A stretch of 44,987 bases of DNA, taken from contig CALULJ010000017.1 of assembly GCA_944321445.1 (NCBI GenBank), forward strand, positions 1 through 44,987. The letters are read 5' to 3'. Position numbers and translations under genes: made by a program. The notes below the pieces were generated by a model that worked only from the letters and a program-made list of their open reading frames with translations, had not been told where the DNA came from and ran no database searches. This DNA is from an uncultured Collinsella sp. (GTDB taxonomy: Bacteria; Actinomycetota; Coriobacteriia; Coriobacteriales; Coriobacteriaceae). This document shows positions 1 to 9,283 of this stretch, piece after piece. Each line of letters starts with the position of its first letter. Within the stretch, counting starts at the first letter, position 1.

Positions 1-1098
1 CGCCGGGGCGAAGAGAGTCGATGCCGCGTACACGGCGATGGCGACCACCGCGATGACCGCCACGATGGCGGCAATGATCTTGCCCTTGCTGGATTTCTGC
101 GCTTCTGCGGCGTAGGCGCTCGTGTCGAACTTGCCGGTCGTTGCGCGGCCAGTGGGGGTGACCGCCGCAGCGCCGCCCACAGGGCGCGCCATGGCCTGCG
201 TGGACTCGGACATCACGCGCGTGGTGGCGGCGCCGGCGGCGCTGATGACGCGTGTGGGCTCGGGCACGTCGACCGTGCGGCCGGCGAGGTAGCTGTTCAG
301 CACCTGGCGCAGCTCGTCGGCGGACTGGAAGCGGTTCTGCGGGTCCTTCTCCATGCAGCGCAAGATGATGCGCTCAAGGTCGCCGTCGACGTTGGGGTTG
401 ATCTGCGAAGGCGGAACGGGCAGTTCGTTGACCTGCTTCAGAGCGACGGAGATGGCGTCGTTGCCGTCGAAGGGAACCTTGCCCGTGGCGCACTCGTACA
501 TCACGACGCCCAGCGAGTAAATGTCGGAGGTGGGGCCCAGCTCCTGGCCGCGCGTCTGCTCCGGGCTTACGTAGTGGGCCGTGCCCAGCACGTTGTTGTC
601 CTGGGTGAGATGGCTGTTCTTGGCGCGCGCGATGCCGAAGTCCATCACCTTGATGCTGCCGTCGGGGAGCACCATGATGTTTTGCGGCTTGATGTCGCGG
701 TGGATGATCTCGTGCTTGTGTGCGACCGAGAGCGCGCCGCAAATCTGGCTGGCGATCTGCGCGACCTTCTTGGGGTCGAGCGCGCCGTGGCTGCGAATGC
801 CGCTCTTAAGGTCGGTGCCGCGCAGGTACTCCATCACGATGTAATACGTGTCGCCGTCCTTGCCCCAGTCGTAGACGCCCACGATGTAAGGGCTCTGAAG
901 GCCAGCGGCCGCCTGCGCCTCCTGCTTGAAGCGCGCGGCGAACGTCGCGTCGCTCGCGTACTGGGGAAGCATGATCTTGATCGCGACCGTACGGTCGAGC
1001 ACCTGGTCGGTCGCACGGTAGACCGAAGCCATGCCGCCCGCGCCGACCTTGTCTTTAAGGAGATACCTTCCTCCCAGCAACTTCTGCTGTTGCGCCAT
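1..1098 (-). CDS. pknB: Ser/Thr protein kinase PknB, C-terminus cut by window edge
   Basis: Membrane-anchored Hanks-type Ser/Thr kinase. The first 366 residues are in the window and the gene runs off at base 1. The catalytic Lys is K41 in VAIK and the helix-C Glu is E60. HRD lies at 133-135 and DFG at 153-155, followed by GTAHYVSPE in the activation segment, so it is an intact RD kinase. After the kinase domain (to about 270) comes a Thr-rich juxtamembrane linker and one membrane segment at about 340-362. The family usually continues into extracellular PASTA repeats that sense wall fragments, but that part is outside the window. The start ATG at 1098 is preceded by a good GAGGAG site. It is the last visible gene of the minus-strand wall and phospho-signalling operon, 61 bp after the FtsW-PBP fusion. 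PstP upstream is the likely opposing phosphatase. Confidence 0.93.
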   Translation of the reverse strand, partial: MAQQQKLLGGRYLLKDKVGAGGMASVYRATDQVLDRTVAIKIMLPQYASDATFAARFKQEAQAAAGLQSPYIVGVYDWGKDGDTYYIVMEYLRGTDLKSGIRSHGALDPKKVAQIASQICGALSVAHKHEIIHRDIKPQNIMVLPDGSIKVMDFGIARAKNSHLTQDNNVLGTAHYVSPEQTRGQELGPTSDIYSLGVVMYECATGKVPFDGNDAISVALKQVNELPVPPSQINPNVDGDLERIILRCMEKDPQNRFQSADELRQVLNSYLAGRTVDVPEPTRVISAAGAATTRVMSESTQAMARPVGGAAAVTPTGRATTGKFDTSAYAAEAQKSSKGKIIAAIVAVIAVVAIAVYAASTLFAPA

Positions 1099-1159
1099 CT
1101 CTTACTCCTCATCCATCACATGCGCATGCATCGTATAAACCATTCAGAAGCGGGCGGTC

Positions 1160-4060
1160 TTACGCGCCCTGTGCCTCGAGCGCGACCCGTAGGACGGCTC
1201 CGGCGATCTCTGCGGCGGATTCGTCGCGGTCCTCGTCGTAATCCTCAATCATGACCGAGATGGCCACGGTCGGGGTGTCATAGGGGGCAAAGCCAACGAA
1301 GGCGGTGTTGATCTGGCTCTTGGTGGCCTCGGCGGTACCGGTCTTGCCGGCAACCTGGACGCCCGCGACGGAAGCGGCCGAACCGCTGCCCTCGTCGACG
1401 ACCTCGAGCATGGCCTCCTTCACCAGCGCGGCGGTGTCGGAGCTCACGACCTGGCCCAGCGAGCGGGCCTGGGTGGTGCGCACCACCGTGCCGGCGGGCG
1501 AAAGGGTCTGGGCAACCACGTAGGGGTTCATGGCAAGGCCGTTGTTGGCGATGGCGGCGACCATCACCGCGTTCTCCATGACCGTGGTCTGCGGACCGGC
1601 GGTGTGACCCTGGCCGACCGGCTGGCCGGAGCCTGCCCACGCGAGCTCCCACTCGGTCATCTGGGCGGGATCTGCCATGATCGACGTCGCGGTATTGAAG
1701 TCCTGGCCGATGGCCTGGCCGTAGCCGAAGGCGTTGGCGTATTGCACGAGCTTGTCGGCGCCGAGCTCGACGGCCACCTGGCCGAAGACGACGTTGGACG
1801 AATAGGCGAACGCGCTCTCCAGGCTCATGGTGCCGAAGTCGGTATCGCCCACGTTGGTCACCTTGTTGTCGCCGATCTGCATCGACGCGGGCGACTCGTA
1901 GCTGCTGCGCAGCGTGGCAGTGCCGGTGTCGAGCGCCGCCGCGAGCGTGATGACCTTGAAGGTCGAGCCCGGGGTATAGAGCGCCTGGGTGGTGCGGTCG
2001 TAGAGCGAGGCCTCGTCCTCGGATAGCTCGCCGTTCATGACGGCGCCGACGTTCGAGATCTCAAAGGTGGGAGCGCTTGCCTTGGCAAGTACGGCACCCG
2101 TGCGCGGATCGAGCACCACGATGGCGCCCTTCTTGCCCGAAAGCGCCTGCTCGGCGGCGGACTGGATGCGCGAATTGATGGTCAGCTGCACCGAGTTGCC
2201 GGGCTGCGTCATGCCGGCGAGCGAGCTGATGGCGTTCTGCCAGCTCGAGTAATCCTGCGAACCGGTGAGCGTCTCGTTTTGCGACAGCTCGATGCCCGTC
2301 AGACCATACTGCGTGGAGTAGTAGCCCACGGTATGGGCGGCCAGACTGCCGTTGGGATAGGAACGCGTGTAGGTGCCGTCCTCCTGCTGGATAGACTCGG
2401 CAAGCGTCACACCGTCGGCGGTGATGATGGAGCCGCGCTTGATGTAGGAGGCCTTGGCGATGGTGTGGTTGTTGCTCGGCATCTCCTGGTATTCCTTGGC
2501 CTTGATGACCTGGATGTAGGTGAGGTTGCCGATGAGGATCGCGAACAGGCCGGTGAACAGCACGACTTCGCGGGTCAGGCGCTTGGCAAGCGCCACGCGG
2601 CCCAGCACGCCGGACTCGGGCGTGTCGAGCAGGCGACGGCGCACGCGGGAGCCGGGGCGCGCGTGGCTGCCCAGCGACTCCTCGACCTCGTTGGTCTCAT
2701 CGGAGCGGAAGAAGCGCGTGCCGGCCTTGTTGACGGCAGAGACCGCGGCGGCAACGGGGCCAGATTCGGTACCCGAGCCCGCGAGCTCGACGTTGCGGCC
2801 GGTCGCCTCATCGCCGGCGCGCATGAGGAGCGCGACGATGATGAAGCTCGCCAACAGCGAGGTGCCGCCCTGGCTCATGAAGGGCAGGGTCACACCGGTG
2901 AGGGGCACCAGGCGGGTGACGCCGCCCACGATGAGGAAGGCCTGGAACGAGATGGACGCGGTGAGGCCGCTCGCGATGAACGCGGCAAGGTCGGACTTGG
3001 CGCGCGCGGCGACGGTGAGGCCGCGCACGGCGAAGAGCATGAACAGCAGCAGCACGGCGGAGCCGCCGAGCAGGCCCATCTCCTCGCCGATGGCCGAGAA
3101 GATGAAGTCGGACTCGACGACCGGAATGCTGGTCGCCATGCCGCGGCCGATGCCCACGCCCACAAGGCCGCCGTCAGCCAGCGAGTACAGCGACTGCACG
3201 AGCTGGTAGCCGCCGCCCTGGGCGTCCGCGAACGGGTCGATCCAAATCTGGAAACGGGTCTGCACGTGGTGCATCACCTGGTAGGCGCCAAAGCCGCCCA
3301 CCAGCAGCAACAACAGGCCGATGATCACATACGACACGCGGCCGGTTGCCACGTAGAGCATCATGAGGAACACGGTATAGAACAGAAGCGCGCTGCCCAG
3401 GTCGGTCTCGAATGCGACGATGGCCAGGCAGATGCCCCACACCACGAACAGCGGGAGCAGCAGGCGGAAGCGCGGGATCTTGAGACCCAGGAAGCTGTGG
3501 TTGGAGATGGAGAGCAGCTCGCGGTTCTCGGACAGGTAGCCAGCCAGGAACAGCACCAAGAAGATCTTGGCGAACTCACCGGGCTGGAAGCGGCCAATGC
3601 CGGGAATCTGCACCCACAGCTTGGAGCCGTACACCTCGGTGCCCACGAACATGGGCAAAACGAGCAGCAAGATACCGATGATGCCGAAGGTGTACTTGTA
3701 GCGCTTGACCATGTCGAGGTTCTTCACCAGCGCGAGCGTGACGCACATGAGCGCGATGGCGCCGAACAGGATGGTCAGCTGGTTCATGGCGAGTTCGGGC
3801 GCCAAGCGCGTGACGAAGGTGATGCCGATGCCCGAGAGCGCGAACACCACCGGCAGAATCGCGGGGTCGGCGCCGGGCGCGAAGAAGCGCGTGGCGATGT
3901 GCGCGGCGGTGAAGGCCGCAAACAGGCCGATGGGCACCGCAAGCGTCTCGAAGCTGAGCGCCACGCCGTTGGTGGTGACGTAGAGCGCGTACAGCAGCGT
4001 CACGGGGAACGCAGCGGCGACGAGCAGGAAGAGCTCGGTGTTGCGACGACTGCCCATCAT
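1160..4060 (-). CDS. FtsW/RodA (SEDS) - class B PBP fusion protein
   Basis: A single 966-residue polypeptide carries both halves of a peptidoglycan synthase. Residues 1-415 are a SEDS glycosyltransferase with about ten membrane segments. The conserved Asp of the DFIFSAIGEE loop is D318, the GRFQPGEFAK motif is at 156-165, and LPFMSQGG is near 392. A polar linker (about 420-495) leads to a new membrane helix (498-516) and a penicillin-binding transpeptidase with STFK at 699-702, SSN at 754-756 and KTGT at 906-909. All catalytic motifs are present, so both activities are probably intact. In most bacteria these are two genes (rodA/ftsW and pbpA) that act as a complex. The first ATG (4060) overlaps the phosphatase stop as ATGA. 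The next ATG (4057) sits better behind AGGAGG and may be the true start. Whether it serves elongation or division cannot be told from the sequence. Confidence 0.93.
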   Translation of the reverse strand: MMGSRRNTELFLLVAAAFPVTLLYALYVTTNGVALSFETLAVPIGLFAAFTAAHIATRFFAPGADPAILPVVFALSGIGITFVTRLAPELAMNQLTILFGAIALMCVTLALVKNLDMVKRYKYTFGIIGILLLVLPMFVGTEVYGSKLWVQIPGIGRFQPGEFAKIFLVLFLAGYLSENRELLSISNHSFLGLKIPRFRLLLPLFVVWGICLAIVAFETDLGSALLFYTVFLMMLYVATGRVSYVIIGLLLLLVGGFGAYQVMHHVQTRFQIWIDPFADAQGGGYQLVQSLYSLADGGLVGVGIGRGMATSIPVVESDFIFSAIGEEMGLLGGSAVLLLFMLFAVRGLTVAARAKSDLAAFIASGLTASISFQAFLIVGGVTRLVPLTGVTLPFMSQGGTSLLASFIIVALLMRAGDEATGRNVELAGSGTESGPVAAAVSAVNKAGTRFFRSDETNEVEESLGSHARPGSRVRRRLLDTPESGVLGRVALAKRLTREVVLFTGLFAILIGNLTYIQVIKAKEYQEMPSNNHTIAKASYIKRGSIITADGVTLAESIQQEDGTYTRSYPNGSLAAHTVGYYSTQYGLTGIELSQNETLTGSQDYSSWQNAISSLAGMTQPGNSVQLTINSRIQSAAEQALSGKKGAIVVLDPRTGAVLAKASAPTFEISNVGAVMNGELSEDEASLYDRTTQALYTPGSTFKVITLAAALDTGTATLRSSYESPASMQIGDNKVTNVGDTDFGTMSLESAFAYSSNVVFGQVAVELGADKLVQYANAFGYGQAIGQDFNTATSIMADPAQMTEWELAWAGSGQPVGQGHTAGPQTTVMENAVMVAAIANNGLAMNPYVVAQTLSPAGTVVRTTQARSLGQVVSSDTAALVKEAMLEVVDEGSGSAASVAGVQVAGKTGTAEATKSQINTAFVGFAPYDTPTVAISVMIEDYDEDRDESAAEIAGAVLRVALEAQGA

Positions 4061-5979
4061 GCGCCTCCTTCTTGGGTCTGGGTGTTGGGGTCAGCGGTGG
4101 TTGCAGGGACTTCGGGTGCGGCTTGCTCCTCGGTGGGAGCCGCCTCGCCGCCTCCGCCGTCTTGAGGCTGGGCGTCACCGGCCGCCTCCGCTTCGGCCTT
4201 GGCCTTCTCCTCGGCCTCGGCGCTCTCGCGGATCGCATCGGCGGTCTCTTGCTGCTGCGCCTGCGCCTCGCTGATCTGCTCGCGATAGTCCGAGAGCGTG
4301 TCCCATGCCTGCTCGAGGCTTTCTTGGGCAATGCCCTCGCTCAAGCGGTTGCGGGTGTCCTCCGGCAGATCGGAGAGCTTGATTGACGTCTCCTCTTCCA
4401 ACCGATGGAACGGCACGCCCAAAACGGTGGCGGGGATGCCGCGGTACACGGCCACGGTCTCGCCGTTCACTCCCAGGTAGACGGAGCCGGCGATGGAGAA
4501 GAACGTGATGACGGCGCCCACGATGAGCGCTGCGGCGAGCGCCGCGAGCGAGATGAACAGGTTGCGGCGATGCGTGCGGATGACCTGCTTCAGGCGGCCG
4601 TCGTCGACGACGTCGACGACCACGACCGACACGTTGTCCGCGCCGCCCGCGGCGAGCGCCGCGTCGACCAGGTTGTCGGTGCACATCTGCGCCGTTGAGG
4701 ACTTCTGGGCGATGTTTTCGATCTCGCTGTCCGGAACCATGCTGGAAAGGCCGTCCGAGCACAGGATGAGGCGGTCGCCCTCGTCGATGTTCAGCTGGAA
4801 GTGGTCCGCGTACATGGCGGGGTCCGACCCCAGTGCGCGGGTGATGACCGAGCGGTTGGGGTGGATGCGCGCCTCGTCGGCCGTGATCTCGCCGGCGTCG
4901 ACGAGCTCCTCCACATAGGAGTGGTCATGCGTGATGCGCGTGAGCACGCCCTCGTGCATGAGGTAGGCGCGCGAGTCGCCCACGTGCGCGATGGCGATGG
5001 TGTGTCCCTCGATATAGGCAACGGTCGCGGTGCAGCCCATGCCGGGGCGCCCCACGCCGTTGGCGGAAGCCTCGATGATGGCCGCGTTTGCGGCCTCGAC
5101 GCCCGCAGCCAGGCGCGCGGCGTCGGCCGTGCCCGGCGACATCTTGGCGATGGTCTCCACGGCAATGGAGCTTGCGACCTCGCCCGCCGCATGGCCGCCC
5201 ATGCCGTCGCAGACGGCGAACAGCGGGGAGGCTACCAGGTAGGAGTCCTCGTTGTGCGCGCGCACGCAGCCCACGTCGGAGCGGGCGCCCCACATGAGCG
5301 TGGTCGTCGTGCCCGCGTCGTAGGTCGAGTCGGTCGTGATGCGCTCCTCGGCGAGCGGCATGAAGCTCTGCGTCGTGCCGGGGTCCTTGAGCTTGGATTC
5401 CACTTTCGCAGCGTCGAGCTCGGCGGTATCGCCCGGTGCGACCTGCTTGGCTGCAGCCGCGGCGGCCTCGATGGCGTCGATGGGCGGAAGCTCGCCGGTA
5501 TCCTGGTCGCCCAGGATGTCCTCCACAACCGCGGGATCGTCTTCTGCGGCGCTGTGATCGGTGAGGTCGGCGAACAGCGGATCCGCCGCGGGCACGACAT
5601 CGTCTGCCGCGGTATCCCCGTCGGCGAAGTGCGCTGCCTCCGGGTAGGGATGTTCCTCCTCCACCGGCGCGGGGGCATCGTATGCGGCGGGTGCCTGCTC
5701 GGGCTCCGCGAAGTGCGCCGGCTCCGCATCGGCGGGCGCGCCGTCGGCAAAAGCGGGCTGTGCGAAGTGCGCGGCCTCGATCTCGTGCGGGGCGGTGTCG
5801 CCCAGCGGGTCGATCGAGGCGTCAGCGTCCTCGCCGACAGCCGGCTCGGCAAAATGCGCAGGGGATGCCTGCGCCTCCGCTTCCTGCCCAAAGACGGGCG
5901 GGAGGTCGGAGGCGTGCGATGCGTCCCAGAGTTCGGTGGGTTCGGGCGCGTTCGAGAAGTTGTGCTTCTCTTCTGTCAT
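4057..5979 (-). CDS. pstP: PP2C-family Ser/Thr phosphatase (PstP-like) with repeat-bearing N-terminal extension
   Basis: Metal-dependent protein phosphatase that should reverse phosphorylation by PknB and the second kinase of this operon. The catalytic domain spans about residues 228-458, with HNED at 242-245, DGMGG at 258-262, GDSRAYL from 334, SDG at 408-410 and GGADNVS from 445, which supply the metal-binding Asp residues. A membrane helix follows at about 474-497, then a soluble segment and a charged, probably coiled-coil Glu/Ala tail. Unlike the usual PstP, the protein starts with about 225 acidic, disordered-looking residues that contain the tetrapeptide AHFA four times (41, 70, 88, 116). 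The start at 5979 overlaps the fhaB stop (ATGA), and its own stop overlaps the FtsW-PBP start, so translation is probably coupled. Confidence 0.92.
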   Translation of the reverse strand: MTEEKHNFSNAPEPTELWDASHASDLPPVFGQEAEAQASPAHFAEPAVGEDADASIDPLGDTAPHEIEAAHFAQPAFADGAPADAEPAHFAEPEQAPAAYDAPAPVEEEHPYPEAAHFADGDTAADDVVPAADPLFADLTDHSAAEDDPAVVEDILGDQDTGELPPIDAIEAAAAAAKQVAPGDTAELDAAKVESKLKDPGTTQSFMPLAEERITTDSTYDAGTTTTLMWGARSDVGCVRAHNEDSYLVASPLFAVCDGMGGHAAGEVASSIAVETIAKMSPGTADAARLAAGVEAANAAIIEASANGVGRPGMGCTATVAYIEGHTIAIAHVGDSRAYLMHEGVLTRITHDHSYVEELVDAGEITADEARIHPNRSVITRALGSDPAMYADHFQLNIDEGDRLILCSDGLSSMVPDSEIENIAQKSSTAQMCTDNLVDAALAAGGADNVSVVVVDVVDDGRLKQVIRTHRRNLFISLAALAAALIVGAVITFFSIAGSVYLGVNGETVAVYRGIPATVLGVPFHRLEEETSIKLSDLPEDTRNRLSEGIAQESLEQAWDTLSDYREQISEAQAQQQETADAIRESAEAEEKAKAEAEAAGDAQPQDGGGGEAAPTEEQAAPEVPATTADPNTQTQEGGA

Positions 5980-6389
5980 CGGCGATTCACTTTCATGACA
6001 ACATCGCCGATCTGGACCTCGTCGCCCTCGCGAAGCGTTGCGGGCTCAGCGAGCGGGCGGCCGTTGACCAGCGTGCCGTTCAGGGAGTTCAGGTCCTCAA
6101 TGACCAGCGCCGGGCCCTGCAACGAAAAGCGCGCGTGGGAGGCGGAGACAAAGGGCTCGTTGATGCAGATGTCGGAGCTGGGGGAGCGGCCCACGATGAC
6201 CGGTCCCAGCATGTCGACGTGGATGCCGCGGATGCCGCGGGGACCCTTGTCGACGTCGATGGTCCAAATGGCCGAGTCGCGGCGCTGGCCGCGCACGAGG
6301 CCCACGCCGGTCTTCATGACGGCGAACAGGAAGATGTAGAGCAGAACGACGAGAACGATGCGGCCTGCGAACAGGATGATATCGATCAT
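5976..6389 (-). CDS. fhaB: FHA-domain membrane protein (FhaB-like)
   Basis: 137-residue protein with one N-terminal membrane helix (about 3-25) and a cytoplasmic FHA domain. GRSPSSD, the SASHA motif and the N-x-NGT motif are all present; these residues bind phosphothreonine. In actinobacteria FhaB (FipA) recruits kinase substrates to the cell-wall machinery. The start at 6389 was chosen over an upstream in-frame alternative at 6428 because it begins directly with the hydrophobic helix and avoids overlapping the end of fhaA. It lies between fhaA (7 bp upstream) and pstP (4-bp overlap), the standard actinobacterial order. Confidence 0.9.
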   Translation of the reverse strand: MIDIILFAGRIVLVVLLYIFLFAVMKTGVGLVRGQRRDSAIWTIDVDKGPRGIRGIHVDMLGPVIVGRSPSSDICINEPFVSASHARFSLQGPALVIEDLNSLNGTLVNGRPLAEPATLREGDEVQIGDVVMKVNRR

Positions 6390-6396
6390 AGGTGCA

Positions 6397-7305
6397 TCAG
6401 CCCCTGAACTCGAAGGTGGAGAGGCCAAACGTCAGCAGGTCGCCGTCGCGCAGCGGGCAGCGCGTGATGCGGCGGTTGTTGACGAGGGTGCCGTTGGTGG
6501 AGTTGAGGTCCTCGATGGACCAGTCGGACCCGGTGAAGGTGAGCTCGGCGTGGCGACGGCTCACGTTGGGGTCGCGCAGGACCACGTCGGCGGCAGCGCG
6601 CTCGCGTCCCACGGTGCAGCGCGAGCGGGTGATCTCGAGCACGTCGCCCGTCACGACGTCGATGAGCTGTGCGAGCGGGGCTGCCTGGGGCGCACGCTGG
6701 GCGCGGGAGCCCGCCATGTTGGCGGCGACGCTGGCACCGGCCGCCGCGGCTCCGCCCGCCATACCGGCCATCGCGTCGCGCGAGATGGTCTGCGGGACGG
6801 GGATGGGGGCAGCCGGGTCGGGGACATTGGGGGCAAACGGGTCGTTTGCCTGCTCGCGGCGCGGTTGCGGCGCGGGGTTCACGATGTTCATCTGGCCCGA
6901 GAGGCCCTTCTGGTAGGCGCGCTCCTCCTCATAGAGGCGGCCCAGGGTGGGCGCATCGACGTTCTCTGCGAACACAGAGAACTTGCCGCCCTTCAGCGAC
7001 GGGTCGATCATGAAGCGCACGAGCGGCTCGCCCACGAACAGGTAGCCCTTCTTCTCCGCGCTTGCCTTCACGAACTCGCTGACCTCACGGGTGAGCTGCG
7101 GGTAGTAGGGCGCCATCAACGGGTCGTCGTCGTTGGCGATGAGGATGGTATAGAGGGCGGGCGCCGTGTTGATGCCGTTGACCACGAGGGTCTGGTCTTC
7201 CATCTCACGGGCCGCCTGCTTGGCGAGCTTCTTGAACGAGAACGGCGCGCGGGCGGCACCGAAGATACCTGCCACGTGGTCCTCAAAGGTAGTCAGGAAG
7301 TTCAC
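6397..7305 (-). CDS. fhaA: FhaA-like protein (DUF3662 plus FHA domain)
   Basis: 302-residue cytoplasmic scaffold protein. Residues 1 to about 120 match the N-terminal FhaA domain (DUF3662: FEDHVAGIFG at the start and the Y-LFVGEP-VRF region). A proline- and alanine-rich linker follows, then a C-terminal FHA domain with TVGRERAAADVVL, SRRHA and N-STNGT motifs. FhaA is known to bind phosphorylated partners of PknB and the lipid II flippase complex. I use GTG at 7305, which overlaps the upstream stop (GTGA). A TTG at 7311 lies 5 nt after GGAG and is the alternative, adding two residues. Confidence 0.88.
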   Translation of the reverse strand: MNFLTTFEDHVAGIFGAARAPFSFKKLAKQAAREMEDQTLVVNGINTAPALYTILIANDDDPLMAPYYPQLTREVSEFVKASAEKKGYLFVGEPLVRFMIDPSLKGGKFSVFAENVDAPTLGRLYEEERAYQKGLSGQMNIVNPAPQPRREQANDPFAPNVPDPAAPIPVPQTISRDAMAGMAGGAAAAGASVAANMAGSRAQRAPQAAPLAQLIDVVTGDVLEITRSRCTVGRERAAADVVLRDPNVSRRHAELTFTGSDWSIEDLNSTNGTLVNNRRITRCPLRDGDLLTFGLSTFEFRG

Positions 7306-9161
7306 GAACAATCACGCTCCGGTCGTTCTTTGCGATAGCCGAACAGATACACATAAATCCAAACGATTATAGAGGATACCGCTCCCGCACCGAACACTGT
7401 TGCCCAGTGCAGCGGCGATAAGCTGGTAATTTCCATAGGGTGTGCAAGACACGTCAACACGATTTCCGCAAGAAGCGGGGCTGCGAAGGCAAGGACATAT
7501 GTCCCGGCGCCGCGTCCGTCGAGGTAGCGCATCCAGGCGAATTTCAGCAGGAACGCCAAAGCAGCCGCGCCGCCTGCCGCCAGCGCTGCCGAGGCGAGCA
7601 ACGGCAGCTGGGCGAGCGCCGTCGCGGCAGCGGCGACGTCAAGCGCGCCCCCGGTTTGCTGCGTGGCCCCAACCAATGCTCCCAGCACCGCGCCCAGCGC
7701 CACAGACGACGCAGAGCCCGACCCGCGGGTGAGGCACCCGCCCGCGACGAGGGCAAACGGTGCGGCCAAGACGGGGTCGAAAAACGCCATGCCCGCGCAG
7801 GCGACGGCGAGCGCCGCCGAGGCACCGATATCGACGCGCCCCCATACGAGCCACCAGCTGCAGGCGAGCGCACAGGTTATGGCGGCAACGGGCAGCACGG
7901 CGATGATGGGGGTGGCATTCAAGATGGCCACCAAAAAGCCGGTGAGGATAAGGGCCGACCCAATTTGCGGGGCAATGCCCGCGGCGGCGCCTATGGCGAG
8001 GGCGGCAGCGATGCGCTCAACAGTCGATTCAAGCCCTAGAGGTCCGAGCAGCACCCACGAGGCTGCAGCGACCGAGACGCCGCACACGGCGCCGGCAAGA
8101 GCGCGTCGCGCATGCGGTGTGCGGCTGCCCAGATAGCCCTCTGCGGGGTCGAGCTCCCAGGCGCGCGCCGCGCCGCCGTGGGCGGGCTCCTCGTCATCCA
8201 TCTCTTCATCCGAGGTGAGGTAGGCAATCATGCGCGCAAAGCTCTTGCGCCCCTCGCGCGCGTTGCCCAGCCCATCGAGCAGCAGGTCGCCAAAGGCCCC
8301 CATGGTGCCCGGGCGCGCCTCCGGTGCGATGGAAAGGGCCGAGATGAGGGCTTCCTCCGTCGTGGGGGGAATGTCGGGCAGCAGGTCAGAGGGGAGGATG
8401 ACGCCTTTCTCGATGCGCGCTTCGGAGTCGGCCGGGGTCGCGGCGCGGAAGGGCGCGGTGCCGCACAGGGCCTCGTACATCACGCAGGCGAGTGCGAAGA
8501 TGTCCGTGCGCTCATCGACGGTTTGCCCCATGAGCTGCTCGGGCGGCATGTAGCCTATCGTGCCGCCGCGCGCTCCGCCAAAGCCCGCCGCACTCGCGAG
8601 CGTGGCCATGCCGAAGTCCGTGATCTTCACGTGGCCGTTGCGGTCGATGAGCACGTTGGCGGGTTTGATATCCAGGTGAAGCACGCCGTTTTCATGTGCG
8701 AACGTGAGCGCCTGCACCAGGGCGTCGGCGATATTTGCCGCCTCGTCGTAGGTGAGGGAGTGTCCCTCCACACCGGAGAGGAACTCCTCGAGGCTCATGC
8801 CGTCCACATATTCCATAACCAGGTAGGCATAGGCGGCGTCATAGGTGAAGTCGATGACCGAAACGATATTGGGATGCTGCAGCAAGCTTGCGGTGCGCGC
8901 CTCGGCAAGCGCTTGCGACACGGTTTCGGCCGTGGTGCGCACATCGGGCGAGGCAAGCGGGATGCGCTTGATGGCAACCCTGCGCTGCAGGCGCGAATCC
9001 AGGCAGATTTCCACGCTTCCGAACCCGCCCGTGGCGCGCGTTTCGAGCGGCCGGTAGCGGCGCAGCAGGCTCGACGCCGTAGCGCCGGGAGCAGGCACGT
9101 TTTCGTGCCCGGAACCCCGTGAGAGCACATGGGTGCGCTGTTGTGACGGAAAAAGCGGCAT
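7302..9161 (-). CDS. Ser/Thr protein kinase with polytopic membrane C-terminus
   Basis: 619-residue kinase that heads the minus-strand operon. With ATG 9161 as residue 1, the kinase domain (about 30-300) has the glycine loop TGGFGSV, catalytic K65, HLD at 162-164 and DFG at 182-184, then GTIGYMPPE. The Arg before the catalytic Asp of HRD is replaced by Leu, which makes it a non-RD kinase whose activity may not depend on activation-loop phosphorylation. Residues from about 345 on form eight to ten hydrophobic segments rich in Ala and Gly, in place of the single helix plus PASTA layout. The function of that part is unknown; I recognise no transporter family. ATG 9161 is preferred over ATG 9167 because it lies 5 nt behind AAGGA, while the other directly abuts the site. 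Confidence 0.88.
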   Translation of the reverse strand: MPLFPSQQRTHVLSRGSGHENVPAPGATASSLLRRYRPLETRATGGFGSVEICLDSRLQRRVAIKRIPLASPDVRTTAETVSQALAEARTASLLQHPNIVSVIDFTYDAAYAYLVMEYVDGMSLEEFLSGVEGHSLTYDEAANIADALVQALTFAHENGVLHLDIKPANVLIDRNGHVKITDFGMATLASAAGFGGARGGTIGYMPPEQLMGQTVDERTDIFALACVMYEALCGTAPFRAATPADSEARIEKGVILPSDLLPDIPPTTEEALISALSIAPEARPGTMGAFGDLLLDGLGNAREGRKSFARMIAYLTSDEEMDDEEPAHGGAARAWELDPAEGYLGSRTPHARRALAGAVCGVSVAAASWVLLGPLGLESTVERIAAALAIGAAAGIAPQIGSALILTGFLVAILNATPIIAVLPVAAITCALACSWWLVWGRVDIGASAALAVACAGMAFFDPVLAAPFALVAGGCLTRGSGSASSVALGAVLGALVGATQQTGGALDVAAAATALAQLPLLASAALAAGGAAALAFLLKFAWMRYLDGRGAGTYVLAFAAPLLAEIVLTCLAHPMEITSLSPLHWATVFGAGAVSSIIVWIYVYLFGYRKERPERDCS

Positions 9162-9211
9162 GGACATCCTTGAGTTCGGTTGGGTTGCGTGTGCGGAATG
9201 TCGTTTGGGCT

Positions 9212-9239
9212 ATGGTACCACGCACGGCCCGGGGGCAAA
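9212..9239 (-). promoter_or_regulatory. Candidate promoter of the kinase/fha/pstP/PBP operon
   Basis: On the minus strand a TTTGCC (9239-9234) and a TACCAT (9217-9212) are separated by 16 nt, about 50 nt ahead of the chosen kinase start. The match to the vegetative consensus is moderate. It is the best candidate in the 245-bp divergent region. Confidence 0.4.
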
Positions 9240-9283
9240 GAAACTCCCCGGCGATATTGGGTTCCAGGTAGGCGGCCCCCGGT

